This document shows, in pieces, positions 12,699 through 22,622 of a stretch of 64,000 bases of DNA; position 1 is the first letter of the stretch, and each line of letters begins with the position of its first letter. Made by a program: the position numbers and the translations under genes. This DNA is from Chrysogorgia sp. JL179-B06 (taxonomy: Eukaryota > Cnidaria > Anthozoa > Scleralcyonacea > Chrysogorgiidae). The DNA lies in the NCBI GenBank assembly GCA_035772405.1, contig JAYKKM010000472.1:1897001-1961000 (forward strand), written 5' to 3'. Under the pieces are notes generated by a model that worked only from the letters and a program-made list of their open reading frames with translations, was not told the origin of the DNA and ran no database searches.

Positions 12699-13336
12699 CT
12701 TGTTTATTACGCTTCGTTCAGTTCAGATGGCATATTCTTACTCCCTTCTCATTTCTTAATTATATACTTTCATTGCATTAATTTGGACCAGGATTTAACT
12801 CCACATTTCCACTTGTTAAAAGCAAACCTACACAAACAGTAGGCCAATGTTGACACCAGGGGCGGATCCAGCCGAAGTTTTGAGTAATGCATAATTAAGT
12901 GACCGCACCCGGTAAGGGGTTCCGGGGGCATGCCCCCCCGGAAAATTTTGAAATCTAGAACCTCTGAAACGCGATTTCCTGCATTCTGAGCGAACATTTG
13001 ATACTAATCCATATATGAAACTCGATGAGAAAATTTCCCCATTTTGACATAAATACCTTAAAATTTTCACATTTACATCATGTAAAAAGTACAAAATATA
13101 TCTCCTTTTACGAGTTAGAATAAAATAAAATTGATTGCTTACCTTCTTTCGACGTTGTAGATAGTTAATATGCAAAGATATTGTACTTACAATTCTAATC
13201 AATGAATAATGGAAAGTAGATGCATGACCATTTTTTTTCTGCGCAAAAGACAGTAAAAGAATGAGCAAGCGCCGCCTTTCCCACATCAAATAGATAAGAA
13301 TACTTGAAGCCAACTATTGACCAAGAATTGATCTAA

Positions 13337-13600
13337 GTGAGACTGTGACTTCCAAGTTCCAGCAGCAGCAGGGAGATGCCATGACGATTAACGAGTATAA
13401 ATGTTCAAGCCTTCAAGGTAAAGTAACTTTCAACAGCAGCAGGATGCCACGATTAATGAGTATAAATGTTCAAGGTAAAGTGACTTCCAACAGCAGCATG
13501 ATGCCCGATGCCACGATTAACGAGTATAAATGTTCAAAGTAAAGTAACTTTCAACAGCAGCAGGGAGATGCCACAATTAATGAGTATAAATGTTGCGAGT
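13337..13600. repeat. Tandem repeat, about 65 bp x 4
   Basis: Four imperfect copies of a unit containing CAGCAGCAGGGAGATGCC, then GATTAAYGAGTATAAATGTTC and AAGTAACTTTCAA. It lies in the 3' untranslated or subterminal part of the hAT element, just beyond the transposase stop codon. The GAGTATAAATGTTC core is the best-conserved piece. Confidence 0.85.
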
Positions 13601-13622
13601 TAGAAATGGTGTTCAATACTGT

Positions 13623-15818
13623 TCATGCTTTGTCATCTTCTTTATCTTCCAAAATGTCAAGGAATTGCATTTGTGTAGGATATTTTCTGGCGAATGTGTT
13701 AATGACTTCTTCCACATCATTCTTAATGTCGTCATTGATATGCATCTGGGCAAGGCCATTTAGCCTCTCCTTGACCATTGTGTTCCGCAACCAAGTTTTC
13801 ATTCGGTGAAGAGCGGAAACAGATCGTTCACATTCACATGTAGTTACTGGCACGACTGCGAGAATCTTAAGGGCAGTGAAGATGTTGGGAAACGCAAGTT
13901 CATTACAATGCCGTAGAGTATCAGCAATGGAGTCGTACTGAACCTTTTCAAAGCCTTCTCTCCAGCTCGTTTCCCACAAACCCAACTCAGCATGGATTGC
14001 CCGATAGTTTGGCATGTCATCTCTGTAAGCCAAGAAGAACTTCATCACCTCTGTCTTCCAGGAAACGCCTTTGCAGTTGAGGAAAATGCTGGGAATAATG
14101 TAGAATCCAGTATAGAGGTCACACATTTCTGATGGAAAACGAAACTCGATCTGGTCAATGAGGTGATCAAGAAGTGGGATGGTTATCTTCACTCGATAGT
14201 AATCGCGGGCGGTGGCTACACGATAGTTATCACGGGTGGTTTGAACATTGCATAACCGAGGCATTTTCTCTTTCACCTTCACTGCATCTGCCAACTCAAG
14301 AACTTCATCATAATATTGGCTGTGGTTCTCTTCTACTGAATCACGCAAGTTCTTCATTTGTGCCTTTAAAAGATTAATCTGCTTGATTGACTCGGCGATA
14401 TCGATGTTCCTTTTCTGCAATTGAGTAGTCAATGACAAGGTGTGATGTAGGACTTTGGATGTAACGACAAGAGATACGATAAATTCAAAAGATTTCAGAG
14501 TGCAGATATAAAGAGAAGCGTCGCTACTTGAATTTTTGAAATCATGATTCAAATTTTGTGCCATATAATCCAAGCTGTGAAAGATAGCTTCGTATGCCTC
14601 TACGAATCCATCAAAGGTAGATATCCGTTCAACCCAGCGTGTCGTCGAGGGAGTTCCCAGCTTTTGACGCTTCAGACCAATCTCTGCCATTTTCTTCTTC
14701 AAATACTGTTTGCGTTGGACAGACGGGCTAAAAAAAATTGAAATCTGTGCACAACCCAACATATTCTTAACTGGAGTAACTTTACATGCTTTGGCAACAA
14801 TAAGATTTAAGCGATGGCTGGTGCAGTGGACATACAACGCTTTCGGATTTTTTTTCAAAATACGACCAGACACCCCTTTTGCCTGGCTAGACATTGCGCT
14901 GGCACCATCGTAACCTTGGCCACGACAATTCTCAAGTGGTAGGCCGACTTCCTGCAACGTGTTCTCGACGTTACTTGCTAATGCCTCGCCTGTCATACCT
15001 TCACATTCCACGAACTTTATGAACCGTTCGTTGATCTCTTTCTTCGAATCTACATAGCGCAAGACAATTGGCATTTGTTCCATACTGCCACAGTCCGTTG
15101 CCATTAATTTCCGCCACGAGTTTTTTCACGGATTTGGTCTCCGCAGATCTTCACAAGCTTGTTTTGGATGGTCTTTGAACGATAGGTAGCATTCTTATCT
15201 GCAGTTTGGAAATGTTGCTCGAGATTCGTGTCACCTGAATCGACTCTGAAGTCCAGAAAGGCTTGAAAGTTGCCGGGATTTGTTGATGTGTAATGCTGCG
15301 AGTCATCACGATGTCCTCTTAATGCAAGATTCTGCCTGCCAGCTAAGATGACTGATTTGGTAATAGATGTTAGGGTATCTCTGTTGCGCTGAATACGAGC
15401 ACTTCGCATGTTATCAGCTTGCTCATCTATGCCTATGGTTTCACCCATCATCACGCTTCTAAATTGCACCAAACGCATCATGGAATCACGATGGACCGTC
15501 GAAGAATTCTGATGCTGTTCCAGTCTTGTTGCCGCACTTTGCCAGTTGGTTAAGGGCTCCTTGAATAATTTAGTTAATTTCGAGCCATTACGTCCACTCT
15601 CATGACCAAACAAAACACAAGAAAGACAAAAAGGTGCCATCAAATAGCTTAGAATAACACAACCACTGCCAACGATTTAGCCAATTTGGACAAAATCTTC
15701 GACGCGAAGTCGAACAAGGAAAATTAAAGGTTGGGGGTGGCTTCCAATGATTATTGATTAAATTAAGCTTTGTATCATCATCAATTGCTGCCAAAGATAC
15801 AAACCGTCCAATATCCAA
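13623..15818 (-). pseudogene. hAT transposase (P52rIPK/ZMYM1-like), frame-shifted
   Basis: The minus strand reads a hAT transposase in three frames. The N-terminal part (15818-about 15640) includes LNLINNHWKPPPTFNFP. The next part (15643-15104) starts MMAPFCLSCVLFGHESGRNGSKLTKLF, a DUF4371-like beginning. The main part (15104-13623, 493 codons) has MPIVLRYVD, LPLENCRGQGYDGASAMSS (catalytic-domain box), VHCTSHRLNLIV, STTRWVERI, and ends with the dimerisation domain TTCECERSVSALHRMKTWLRNTM...RLNGLAQMHI. Frames shift near 15,640 and 15,104-15,130; at the latter, a stretch normally carrying the first catalytic Asp region is damaged. The copy cannot make an intact enzyme. Confidence 0.9.
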
Positions 15819-16363
15819 TGAATCAACATCTGAAAGATCTCTTTTATGTCGCTTAGAAAGTGAGTCATCTGCTTCATTGAAATTCCTTTTTAAGTTACAT
15901 GTAAGTGGTCCTAGAAATTATATTCCAGAAATTATAGCATGAGTGATGGAACCGCCAACAAGGTCAAGCTTAATTATTCTTTTGACCAATCCACGGAAAA
16001 ATTTACCTTCCTGTCAGCAAAATCCATGCGATACAATATAAATGAACATTAAAAATATATTTTCATTTTCTATCTCATATGAAGACAATTCAAATAAAGT
16101 GTCTGTGTGAATATTCTTGACAGACATATTGTATAAAAGCTGCAGTGCGGACTTTTTGTCAAAGATTTCCTGGTAGCGAGGCTGCTGAAAGCCTGAAACT
16201 GCTGCACATGCATTTTTCAGCACACATTTTTCGACTCAATGCTTGCATTTCAGCAGCACATTACATTGAAGGCTTTCATGGTTGTTACCACGTTGTGACA
16301 TCATCTACTGTATATGACTGAACAGAACAGACAATGGCAAAATGGAATCTATTTGTTAAGTAT

Positions 16364-18600
16364 TCAGGCCTTAAATGAGCTAAATTTCTTACTTATAACT
16401 ATTCTATGTAATGTATGTTGAGTTGATAACCCAACTACAATGAATGGATTAAGTTCCTTACGTTTTAGTGTGGTCCTCAAAGAATCACACTTTCCTTCTA
16501 TAGCTTCTGCTTCGCTGTCATCAGTGCCAGTGGTAACTATGTCTACAGATGGCTCTTTTGCTGCTGCTGTTGGAAGAACCTTTCTATCACCAATGGTTTC
16601 TTTCTCAACCAATTGACTAGTTATTGCAGTTAATAGCTTGTCCTTCTTAACTACGGTAATGTCTACAAGAGAAATTTGAGAAAATGTGAAACACATTCAG
16701 TCCATACACAAAATCATAATTCTGAGAATTAGTTTTTAACCTTCAGTAATCAGTTCACTGAACTTCTGTTTTAGGACTGCTACAGTGCTACTGAATGTAC
16801 ATGCCATTCCGCAGGTGCAATTTAGATAATAGATATGCAAAGCCGCAGCAAAGGAATTGCTGAGTTACTGAATCAGATCATCAGATGGTTCTAGTATTAT
16901 TATACTTAACAATTTACAGTTAATATACACTAGCTTACAGTATAACTAAAGGACTAAAAAACTTTGTACCATGCAATACATTTAAAAGCCTTAGTTTATA
17001 ACACATCAGCCTGTCATTGTTTCCCTCTATTATACAATCTGACAACTGACAACCCAAGTTTGCTTTACAGTTACTAAACAAATATTAATATAACGTTTCA
17101 GACATGAAGACCCAAGGTCAAAAGTGCAGTTTTGTATGTTACCTTAAATAAACTTCCCGCAACAAACATGCAGTGTACAATAATTACACACTGTACCTTC
17201 AAAAGCAATTTCTTCATCCTTTCTGCTTTGTGGGTGACATGCAAAATGAGCTGTGATCTTTTGTTGCTGGGGTGCCTTCGTCTTTGTTGTTACATCCTTT
17301 GGCTTAAATTCCACCAGTGGCACAAAATGATTTGGCTGGAAGTCCTGACTCAATCCTGGAAGAATATGAATGCCAGCAGTTGTCCACATAAGAATGATAT
17401 TAGTTGGCTGAACAAGTTTTCCAGTAAACAAATTATGCTCAAGTCTTGGACATATTGCTCCATTTAAAAATTGGGAATACTTGGTCTCCTGCCCCAATTT
17501 TTCTGGGTAAACTGAAGTGACATTCATTCTAATAACCGACGACAAACCAAATATACACAAAAGAGAGGCATGTGTTCCACTATTAGCATTTCTAATAGCC
17601 TCTCGTTTAACAACCATCACCCTGCTGCTGGGATCTTTTCTATCATAACCGTGAGCTAATGCAGAATCAGATGCAGATGCAGAAAAAGCAGTATTTTCTG
17701 TTTTAAAGAAATGTGCTTTTTCCTTAACGTATATATGAGAGGTATAAAACTCTGGGTGATTAAAGAGCTCGATGCTAGTTAAATCTCTTAAAATATCGCA
17801 AAGATCTTCCTTGCCACAAAGTAGTTTTGAGCATGCTCTGTAGAGGCAATTTCCATCACCTTTAGTTCTATATAAAATAAGACAACACAAAAGAAGCATT
17901 AACATTTAACACCATGACAACAGCATTTATACCCATAGTCCCATACTATAATAAACATGTATTGCACTAAAGTCAGGTGCCACAGTGCCACTTGGCCTGA
18001 AATCAAATGCAAAGTCAAAGTGGGTGTGTGTTTTGTAAATTGTAATCACAAGTTTGATTTCACACTAAGATTGCTTCACACAGTTCATTTTGAAATCATC
18101 CAAATCACACTAGTGTCACTTCCCCAGCTAAATCATAAAAATTGCAATAGCTTATAATTTATAGCCCCTATATTAACATTGATAGCTGAACATATTGTCA
18201 TCATTTAATTTAATATGTATGCCAATATATTGTCAATACAGTATATATATAATATATTATTATATTGTCATAATTTCATAATATACATTCAATTTATCAC
18301 TCAAGTCTCAAAGCATTCAATTGTATAATACAGCATTTATTATTTAAGTAATTTAACTTACTTTAGAGCCCTCAGTTCTCCTCCACACTGCCATACTTCA
18401 GTAAGGTGCTTGGGAATCAATAGTTCGGTCGAAACATCTCTTCCATTTGTACCCTTCTTGAAGCGATTCCATGGCTTACTTTTCGATAAGAAAGCAGCAG
18501 CTTTCTTCAAAGCATCTCGCTTAACTCCTTCGATATTTGCCAGTTGGCTAGTTTCGAGTAATGAGCGAAGATCGTACCTAATTGGCATCGACATTTGCAT
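16364..18600 (-). CDS. Spliced gene with OTU-protease-like domain
   Basis: A minus-strand gene in at least three exons with matching phases. Exon 1 runs 18600-18362 (ATG reading MQMSMPIRYDL; donor GTAAGT). Exon 2 runs 17867-17197 (acceptor TATATAG, donor GTACAG). Exon 3 starts at 16662 (acceptor CTTGTAG); its end is uncertain, with an in-frame stop at 16364 and a possible earlier donor near 16,467. Exon 2 opens with TKGDGNCLYRACS, the cysteine box of OTU-family deubiquitinases; a later NHFVPLVEF segment (near 17,310) provides the histidine. OTU enzymes cleave ubiquitin chains. Similar single-copy-looking OTU genes are often amplified or transposon-associated in marine invertebrates, so host origin is likely but not certain. 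Confidence 0.6.
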
Positions 18601-18609
18601 ATCTTTACT

Positions 18610-19115
18610 TGGATTGAAATTGCATTGAAATTGCATTGATGCATGCGCCCACAAACTCCAAATTTTGGCAAATGCATCAGTCAGCAGCCTCAATCCACTG
18701 TGACGTTGGCTTGAGAACAATGGTTTTCGTGATGTCACAGTGGATTTCACGCGGAAAAGGACTCGGGACCGATGCATTTCCGCGGAAAAGGACTCAGGAC
18801 CGATGCATTGATGATGCATTTTCAATCCACCCTGATGTAGGAACGTCAAGCAATCGTCTTTTTTGTCAGACTTTTATGCCGCGAGCTTTTTAACGCTTAT
18901 GATATTATACGCTTTATATTCGATAGATCATAGATGTTAGCCTGCCGAACAGGCGTTCAAAACAACAAAAATATATTGAAAATATACGAAATACGATCTT
19001 TTAAAGAGGTATCTACACATTTGTAATTTGTGTAAATTTGAAGTTTAAATGCTGGAATGCATTTGTTATTAATTTATTATTATTATTATATTTATGGTTC
19101 AAAAACGTATTTGTA
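18610..19115. other. Gene-free stretch with repeated GATGCATT motifs
   Basis: No coding exon supported. The stretch contains repeated ATGCAT-rich motifs, including two copies of a GCGGAAAAGGACTC block (about 18,752 and 18,782), each followed by a CGATGCATT motif, and an AT-rich tail. It resembles the inside of a non-autonomous DNA element. Confidence 0.4.
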
Positions 19116-19425
19116 TTAAAGTTTGACCGATGCATTCGCATCGGTCGCATCACCCTGGATCCGCCCCTGCGAGGAGCACAGAAAAAATGTAATCCGGGAG
19201 TATGGTTTATCAATCTCGTCTTTGTATCTTTTCAAGGTAAACGGGTCTTGGGTACCAGGAATTGTTATTGCTTCTTTGGTATCTGCATACAAAATGCGGT
19301 ATGTGTTATCACGATTGACTAAGTTGTTATTGAATCTGCTATGTTTGTAAACGGCTTTTGTCAGCAGTTCCTGATACGTAATGGACGGAGCCACAGTCAA
19401 AGGGAGCGTAGTGCCTCTTTTAATC
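19116..19425 (-). pseudogene. 3' part of zinc-ribbon gene exon split by the Polinton
   Basis: Downstream half (minus strand) of a host-like coding exon whose upstream half is at 37476-37166. It reads KRGTTLPLTVAPSITYQELL, then YKHSRFNNNLV, a YADTKEAITIPGTQDPFTL segment and KPYSRITFFLC. Joining 37166 to 19425, with one target copy removed, preserves the frame at a codon interrupted after two bases: 311 + 310 nt make 207 codons including the stop. The last codons before the stop at 19116 come from a hAT-like terminus (CAGGGGCGGATCCAGG), so the original 3' end had already been altered by another insertion. Function is unknown; the pattern recalls a repeated invertebrate family seen next to HECT or OTU domains. 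Confidence 0.75.
19154..19169. repeat. hAT-type terminus (CCTGGATCCGCCCCTG)
   Basis: The 16 bases are the reverse complement of the hAT end CAGGGGCGGATCCAGG, like the terminus at 12857. The adjacent interior sequence differs from that at 12857 and the flanking 8-mers (CGAGGAGC here, GTTGACAC there) do not match, so it marks a different hAT copy, probably non-autonomous, inserted at the end of the split host exon. Confidence 0.65.
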
Positions 19426-19431
19426 GATAGT
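19426..19431. repeat. Left target site duplication of Polinton (GATAGT)
   Basis: Six bases immediately outside the left TIR. The right copy at 37166-37171 is GATAGC: five of six match. Polintons make 6-bp duplications, and reading-frame continuity of the split host exon requires exactly six duplicated bases. Confidence 0.85.
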
Positions 19432-19599
19432 AGTAGTATAGTAAGTAGGGCTGCGAGCCCAATCGACTTCAAACGTGAATATAAACACCAAAACATCACC
19501 AAATTTGCCAAATCGCGATTCGACAAATTTGACGATGTTTTGGTGTTTATATTCACGTTTGAAGTCGAATAAGCTCGCAGCCCTACTTACTATACTACT
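19432..19599. repeat. 168-bp terminal palindrome inside left TIR
   Basis: The outermost 168 bp can fold on themselves: the first 75 or so bases (AGTAGTATAGTAAGTAGGGC...) reappear inverted and end with GCCCTACTTACTATACTACT at 19580-19599. I count only about six mismatches per arm. The copy at 36998-37165 is the same, including the asymmetric positions, so the palindrome is part of the element's design or was homogenised between the two ends. Confidence 0.9.
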
Positions 19600-19718
19600 A
19601 CAGCGATCGTTAGTCAATCTAGACACCCTTCGCACGTTTTCTACTAAATTGATGTCAAACACACGCGAGACTAGCGAAACAATACCAAATTTATACTAAA
19701 TTTGACACCATTTCAGCC

Positions 19719-20115
19719 ACATTTAAAAAAATAGAAAGTGTCGTTTCAAAATTCTCACAAATTACATTTAGGAAAAAATAGAAAGTGTCATTTCAACATT
19801 TTCGCGTGTTAAAAAAATAAAATGTGGTACGAGCCCACTCTCACATATTAAAAAATAGAAAGTGTCATTTCAACATTTTCACAAATTTGTCGAATCGCAT
19901 TTAAAAAATAGAAAGTGTCGTTTCAACATTTTCACAAATTTGTCAAATCACATTTAAAAAAATAATCGTTTCGACATTTTCACAAATTTGTCAAATCACA
20001 TTTAAAAAATAGTCGTTTCAACATTTTCACAAATTTGTCAAATCACATTTAAAAAATAGTCGTTTCAACATTTTCACAAATTTGTCAAATCACATTTAAA
20101 AAAATAGTCGTTTAA
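19719..20115. repeat. Tandem array of AT-rich units in left TIR
   Basis: About eight imperfect units of 40-60 bp with the core TTTCAACATTTTCACAAATT, then TGTCAAATCACATTTAAAAAATAG. Outer units carry an extra AAAGTGTC. A matching inverted array is at 36470-36882. Iterated sites of this sort could bind element proteins during replication. Confidence 0.9.
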
Positions 20116-20212
20116 ACGCTTTTACAAATTTATGTATCGTAAAAGTGTCTCACGCGTGATAAAATTGCCACCTGTTATGCAAATTAGGTTATTGCCACCT
20201 GTTAATAATTGG

Positions 20213-20728
20213 TTAGTCCGTTTGTTCACTATTTTCAGCGTTTGTCGCACTTTTAAAATGGTGATCGTACACGTATTTCGACGTTGTGATTCCTCCCGAC
20301 AACAAACCTAAGAAAGGCACATACGGTGTCACAACCGCGACAATGCTCTCAACGTCTTTCTTTAGTAGCGAGTCTTTTTGCAGCTCGTCATTTAGTTCGT
20401 CGGGGTTCTCAATGGCGTTCAACCCATCTAATAAGCTAGCGAATTTGCTGATTAGCAAGTCAGTGAGAAAAGCGTTTGCAATTTCCATTCTCTTCAACTC
20501 ATATTGGCGCCATATCTTATCAATAACCTTTGCGGACGCTTTTTTAATATACGCTTCAGATTGGCTCACCACACCGTCACCAGACAGTCTAATAAGTTCA
20601 GCTCTCCTAACGTCAATGTCGTCTTCCACAGTCGAGGCACTAGCGGCTTGAGTATCCTCAACTAATTCCTCAATCGTGGGGTTTTCTTCACTTTTGCGTT
20701 TCACCATCACGCTATTACTTATACCCAT
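20213..20728 (-). CDS. Polinton protein of unknown function, 171 aa, candidate N-myristoylated
   Basis: Most promoter-distal gene of the left minus-strand cluster, three bases after the packaging ATPase. The N-terminus MGISNS fits an N-myristoylation signal (Gly2, Ser6), followed by a basic KRK. The middle is charged and helical (residues 45-125), and a hydrophobic stretch (VESIVAVVTPYVPFLGLLSG, about 128-147) could be a membrane segment. The last residues, NAENSEQTD, are identical to the C-terminus of the DNA polymerase because both genes run into the TIR. No family recognised. An internal ATG at codon 8 is a possible alternative start, which would lose the myristoylation signal. Confidence 0.8.
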   Translation of the reverse strand: MGISNSVMVKRKSEENPTIEELVEDTQAASASTVEDDIDVRRAELIRLSGDGVVSQSEAYIKKASAKVIDKIWRQYELKRMEIANAFLTDLLISKFASLLDGLNAIENPDELNDELQKDSLLKKDVESIVAVVTPYVPFLGLLSGGITTSKYVYDHHFKSATNAENSEQTD

Positions 20729-20731
20729 ATT

Positions 20732-21331
20732 TTATTGCGGAATAACAACTTCGTGACTGTACGGATAGCGTAGTGAGATTTCGAGTCTAGCGTACTTGTT
20801 ATTTTTTAATGCGGTCACAATCGCCAACGCTTCCTCTTTGCTAATGTTTCCAAGATAATCGTCAATAACAACCTTCATATCACTTCTGCTCGGACAGTAA
20901 AAACAAACAAGCTTACTAATGTTTTCTCTATACGGTTTTGCGATCGACGTCAGTTGTTGTGTGATGACAATAACGCTCAACATAAAATGTCGCGCACTAA
21001 AAGCCAAGTTGACCAATTGACTAGTCCTATTCTTAACATCTTGAGAGCTCGCACAGTCGTCCAACACAATCAGAGTGTTAGTGCCTTTAAAAACATTTGT
21101 TACACACTTGAGAACAGCGTCAACACTATCCTGCGCACAGTCTATCGCTAACACGTCAGGGTCACGTACATATTTCCAATCTTGATACGCTTTGTTCCAC
21201 TCGAAAGTAGGGCAAATCAACACAATGTAGTCAAATTTACCACTATACTCAGATTCCAATGTTTCCAGCAAATAATGTGTCTTACCACAAGCTGTCATAC
21301 CAACAATTAACATATTAAACGGAGTCTCCAT
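20732..21331 (-). CDS. Polinton packaging ATPase (A32/FtsK-HerA type)
   Basis: 199 aa, the usual size for Polinton ATPases. Walker A is GMTACGKTHY (residues 11-20); Walker B is TLIVLDDC (about 86-93); a polar VIVITQQL segment follows near 120, a sensor-like position in this family. Relatives (poxvirus A32 and virophage ATPases) pump the double-stranded genome into preformed capsids. It lies between the probable major capsid gene (15-bp gap) and the myristoyl-type 171-aa gene (3-bp gap) on the same strand, as expected for a morphogenesis block. The ATG at 21331 is the first in frame. Confidence 0.92.
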   Translation of the reverse strand: METPFNMLIVGMTACGKTHYLLETLESEYSGKFDYIVLICPTFEWNKAYQDWKYVRDPDVLAIDCAQDSVDAVLKCVTNVFKGTNTLIVLDDCASSQDVKNRTSQLVNLAFSARHFMLSVIVITQQLTSIAKPYRENISKLVCFYCPSRSDMKVVIDDYLGNISKEEALAIVTALKNNKYARLEISLRYPYSHEVVIPQ

Positions 21332-21346
21332 TAACCCATGTTTGAT

Positions 21347-22585
21347 TTAATACTGGATTGATTGCAACCCATTATTCATAAAGTTGACCAACCCATCGCT
21401 TACCACAAACACCCTACACATGACGTTCGCAGTCGTCGCTTTCTTAGTGATCTCAAGAAGCACGCCAGATTGTGTGTTCACAATATTTTTACCAGTGGCG
21501 ACATTGCGATTATCTTGAACGCTCCTCAAGTCGATGACCAACGCAAAGCCATCTTTATAGAACTTCTGTATGGTCATGAACTGAGCGTGTTCTTCACCCA
21601 ACCCAAACAGTCGCTTCGCTTCTGCGTAGAATTTCGACTTTGGAATACCCTGTGAGTACACACTATTTGGCACACCTTCAATTGTGACTCTAACACTCTC
21701 GATATTTGGATAAAGAAACTCCTCACTGTCTGTTCGCGCCTTATTCGTGAATAGCAACACAATTGCCTTCATGCTTTTTCTTGGAAGATTAATGTTTTCA
21801 TTCACAATGGTCGTGCCTTTGTCCCATTCGGTGGTTTTCATCAACGTGATGTGCTCATATGACAAACTACGACCACTTGCATAGCCCGACGCTATTTCGT
21901 CAGCGAGCTCCTGGTTATCAATCGTCTCGTACTCAAGCTCGAGGTTCTCCAGAGTGTATCCACCCACAGCGCTACCGGATTGCGCCACCATGATGTCTGC
22001 GGCCTTCGGAAGTGTGATCACATACTGCAAGTTGTTGTTCATGCTAAAAGGAGCGTACAACCCGTGGTCATTCATGATTTTACCAAGCTTAATCCGCTGC
22101 TTTGTTCCAATCACACCAAACATCAACGCGTCACTAACTTTAGCAACGTTCCCACTTGTCGCGCCACTGTCGTCCTTAGAAATTAGCTTTCTCAAGTTCT
22201 CACCACCAATACCATAGTCAATCATTTGGTCTCGCGCAGTAACACTTTCCCAAAGGTCACGATAAACACTAGTGTAATTTTCCCCACTGTTGTCGTACAC
22301 AGCTTCTCCAGCTAGTCTCACAACAAGTTTCTCAACTAACAACTTACTAACATTATTCAAGAACCAGCTTTTGGCGTTTGCATTCTTAAAGTCGAACACT
22401 AGACCCAACGACCCAGGCACCAAACAGCTGCTAACCTTGAGCTTTGGTATATCAATGTAAAGTTCCTCACCAGGACTGACCTTATTAGGGTTCAACGTGA
22501 TCACATGCTGTGTTCTCGCCCCTTTTATGACACCCATGGTCGCTCGTCTAAAACCAGGGCTCAACTCTGCCGATGTGACGTTCAT
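21347..22585 (-). CDS. Probable major capsid protein of Polinton, 412 aa
   Basis: A beta-rich protein with no membrane segment, directly upstream of the packaging ATPase. Features include a central LVVRLAGEAVYDNSGENYTS segment, EHITLMKTTEWDKGT, RKSMKAIVLLF near residue 270, and a C-terminal LVIDLRSVQD (about 350) closing with GLQSIQY. I recognise it as belonging to a protein family repeated in cnidarian and other invertebrate genomes beside Polinton-type polymerases. Assignment as the double-jelly-roll capsid protein rests on position, size and beta content, not on a structural comparison; at 412 aa it is shorter than many Polinton capsid proteins (near 600 aa). A structure prediction would settle it. 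Confidence 0.65.
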   Translation of the reverse strand: MNVTSAELSPGFRRATMGVIKGARTQHVITLNPNKVSPGEELYIDIPKLKVSSCLVPGSLGLVFDFKNANAKSWFLNNVSKLLVEKLVVRLAGEAVYDNSGENYTSVYRDLWESVTARDQMIDYGIGGENLRKLISKDDSGATSGNVAKVSDALMFGVIGTKQRIKLGKIMNDHGLYAPFSMNNNLQYVITLPKAADIMVAQSGSAVGGYTLENLELEYETIDNQELADEIASGYASGRSLSYEHITLMKTTEWDKGTTIVNENINLPRKSMKAIVLLFTNKARTDSEEFLYPNIESVRVTIEGVPNSVYSQGIPKSKFYAEAKRLFGLGEEHAQFMTIQKFYKDGFALVIDLRSVQDNRNVATGKNIVNTQSGVLLEITKKATTANVMCRVFVVSDGLVNFMNNGLQSIQY

Positions 22586-22622
22586 ATACTTTACGTATGT
22601 TTTGTTTTCTTCGAGGCTGAGA

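Larger units (their letters stand above)
12857..15960 (-). mobile_element. Decayed hAT transposon
   Basis: The left terminus at 12857 has a hAT-type end, CAGGGGCGGATCCAGCC, followed by a GC-rich subterminal stretch with GGGGGCATGCCCCCC near 12,926. A degenerate hAT transposase lies inside on the minus strand. I could not find the matching right terminus or an 8-bp target duplication (GTTGACAC precedes the left end), so the right limit is only where transposase-like coding signal fades. The end at 19169 is not its partner. Confidence 0.7.
19432..20245 (+). repeat. Left terminal inverted repeat of Polinton
   Basis: It matches the reverse complement of 36341-37165 with high identity and small indels. 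The inner boundary falls inside the 3' end of the adjacent gene: 20213-20245 encodes its last codons. It contains a terminal 168-bp palindrome, a unique spacer (19600-19718) and a tandem array of AT-rich units. Confidence 0.95.

Noticed and set aside
12857..19169. One 6.3-kb hAT element bounded by the CAGGGGCGGATCCAG ends at 12857 and 19169
   Set aside because: Flanking 8-mers differ (GTTGACAC, CGAGGAGC) and the sequence just inside the two ends is unrelated, so they belong to different copies.
19123..19699. Overlapping ORFs on both strands at both Polinton ends
   Set aside because: They read through the terminal palindrome and TIR; the same peptides appear on both strands and at both ends.
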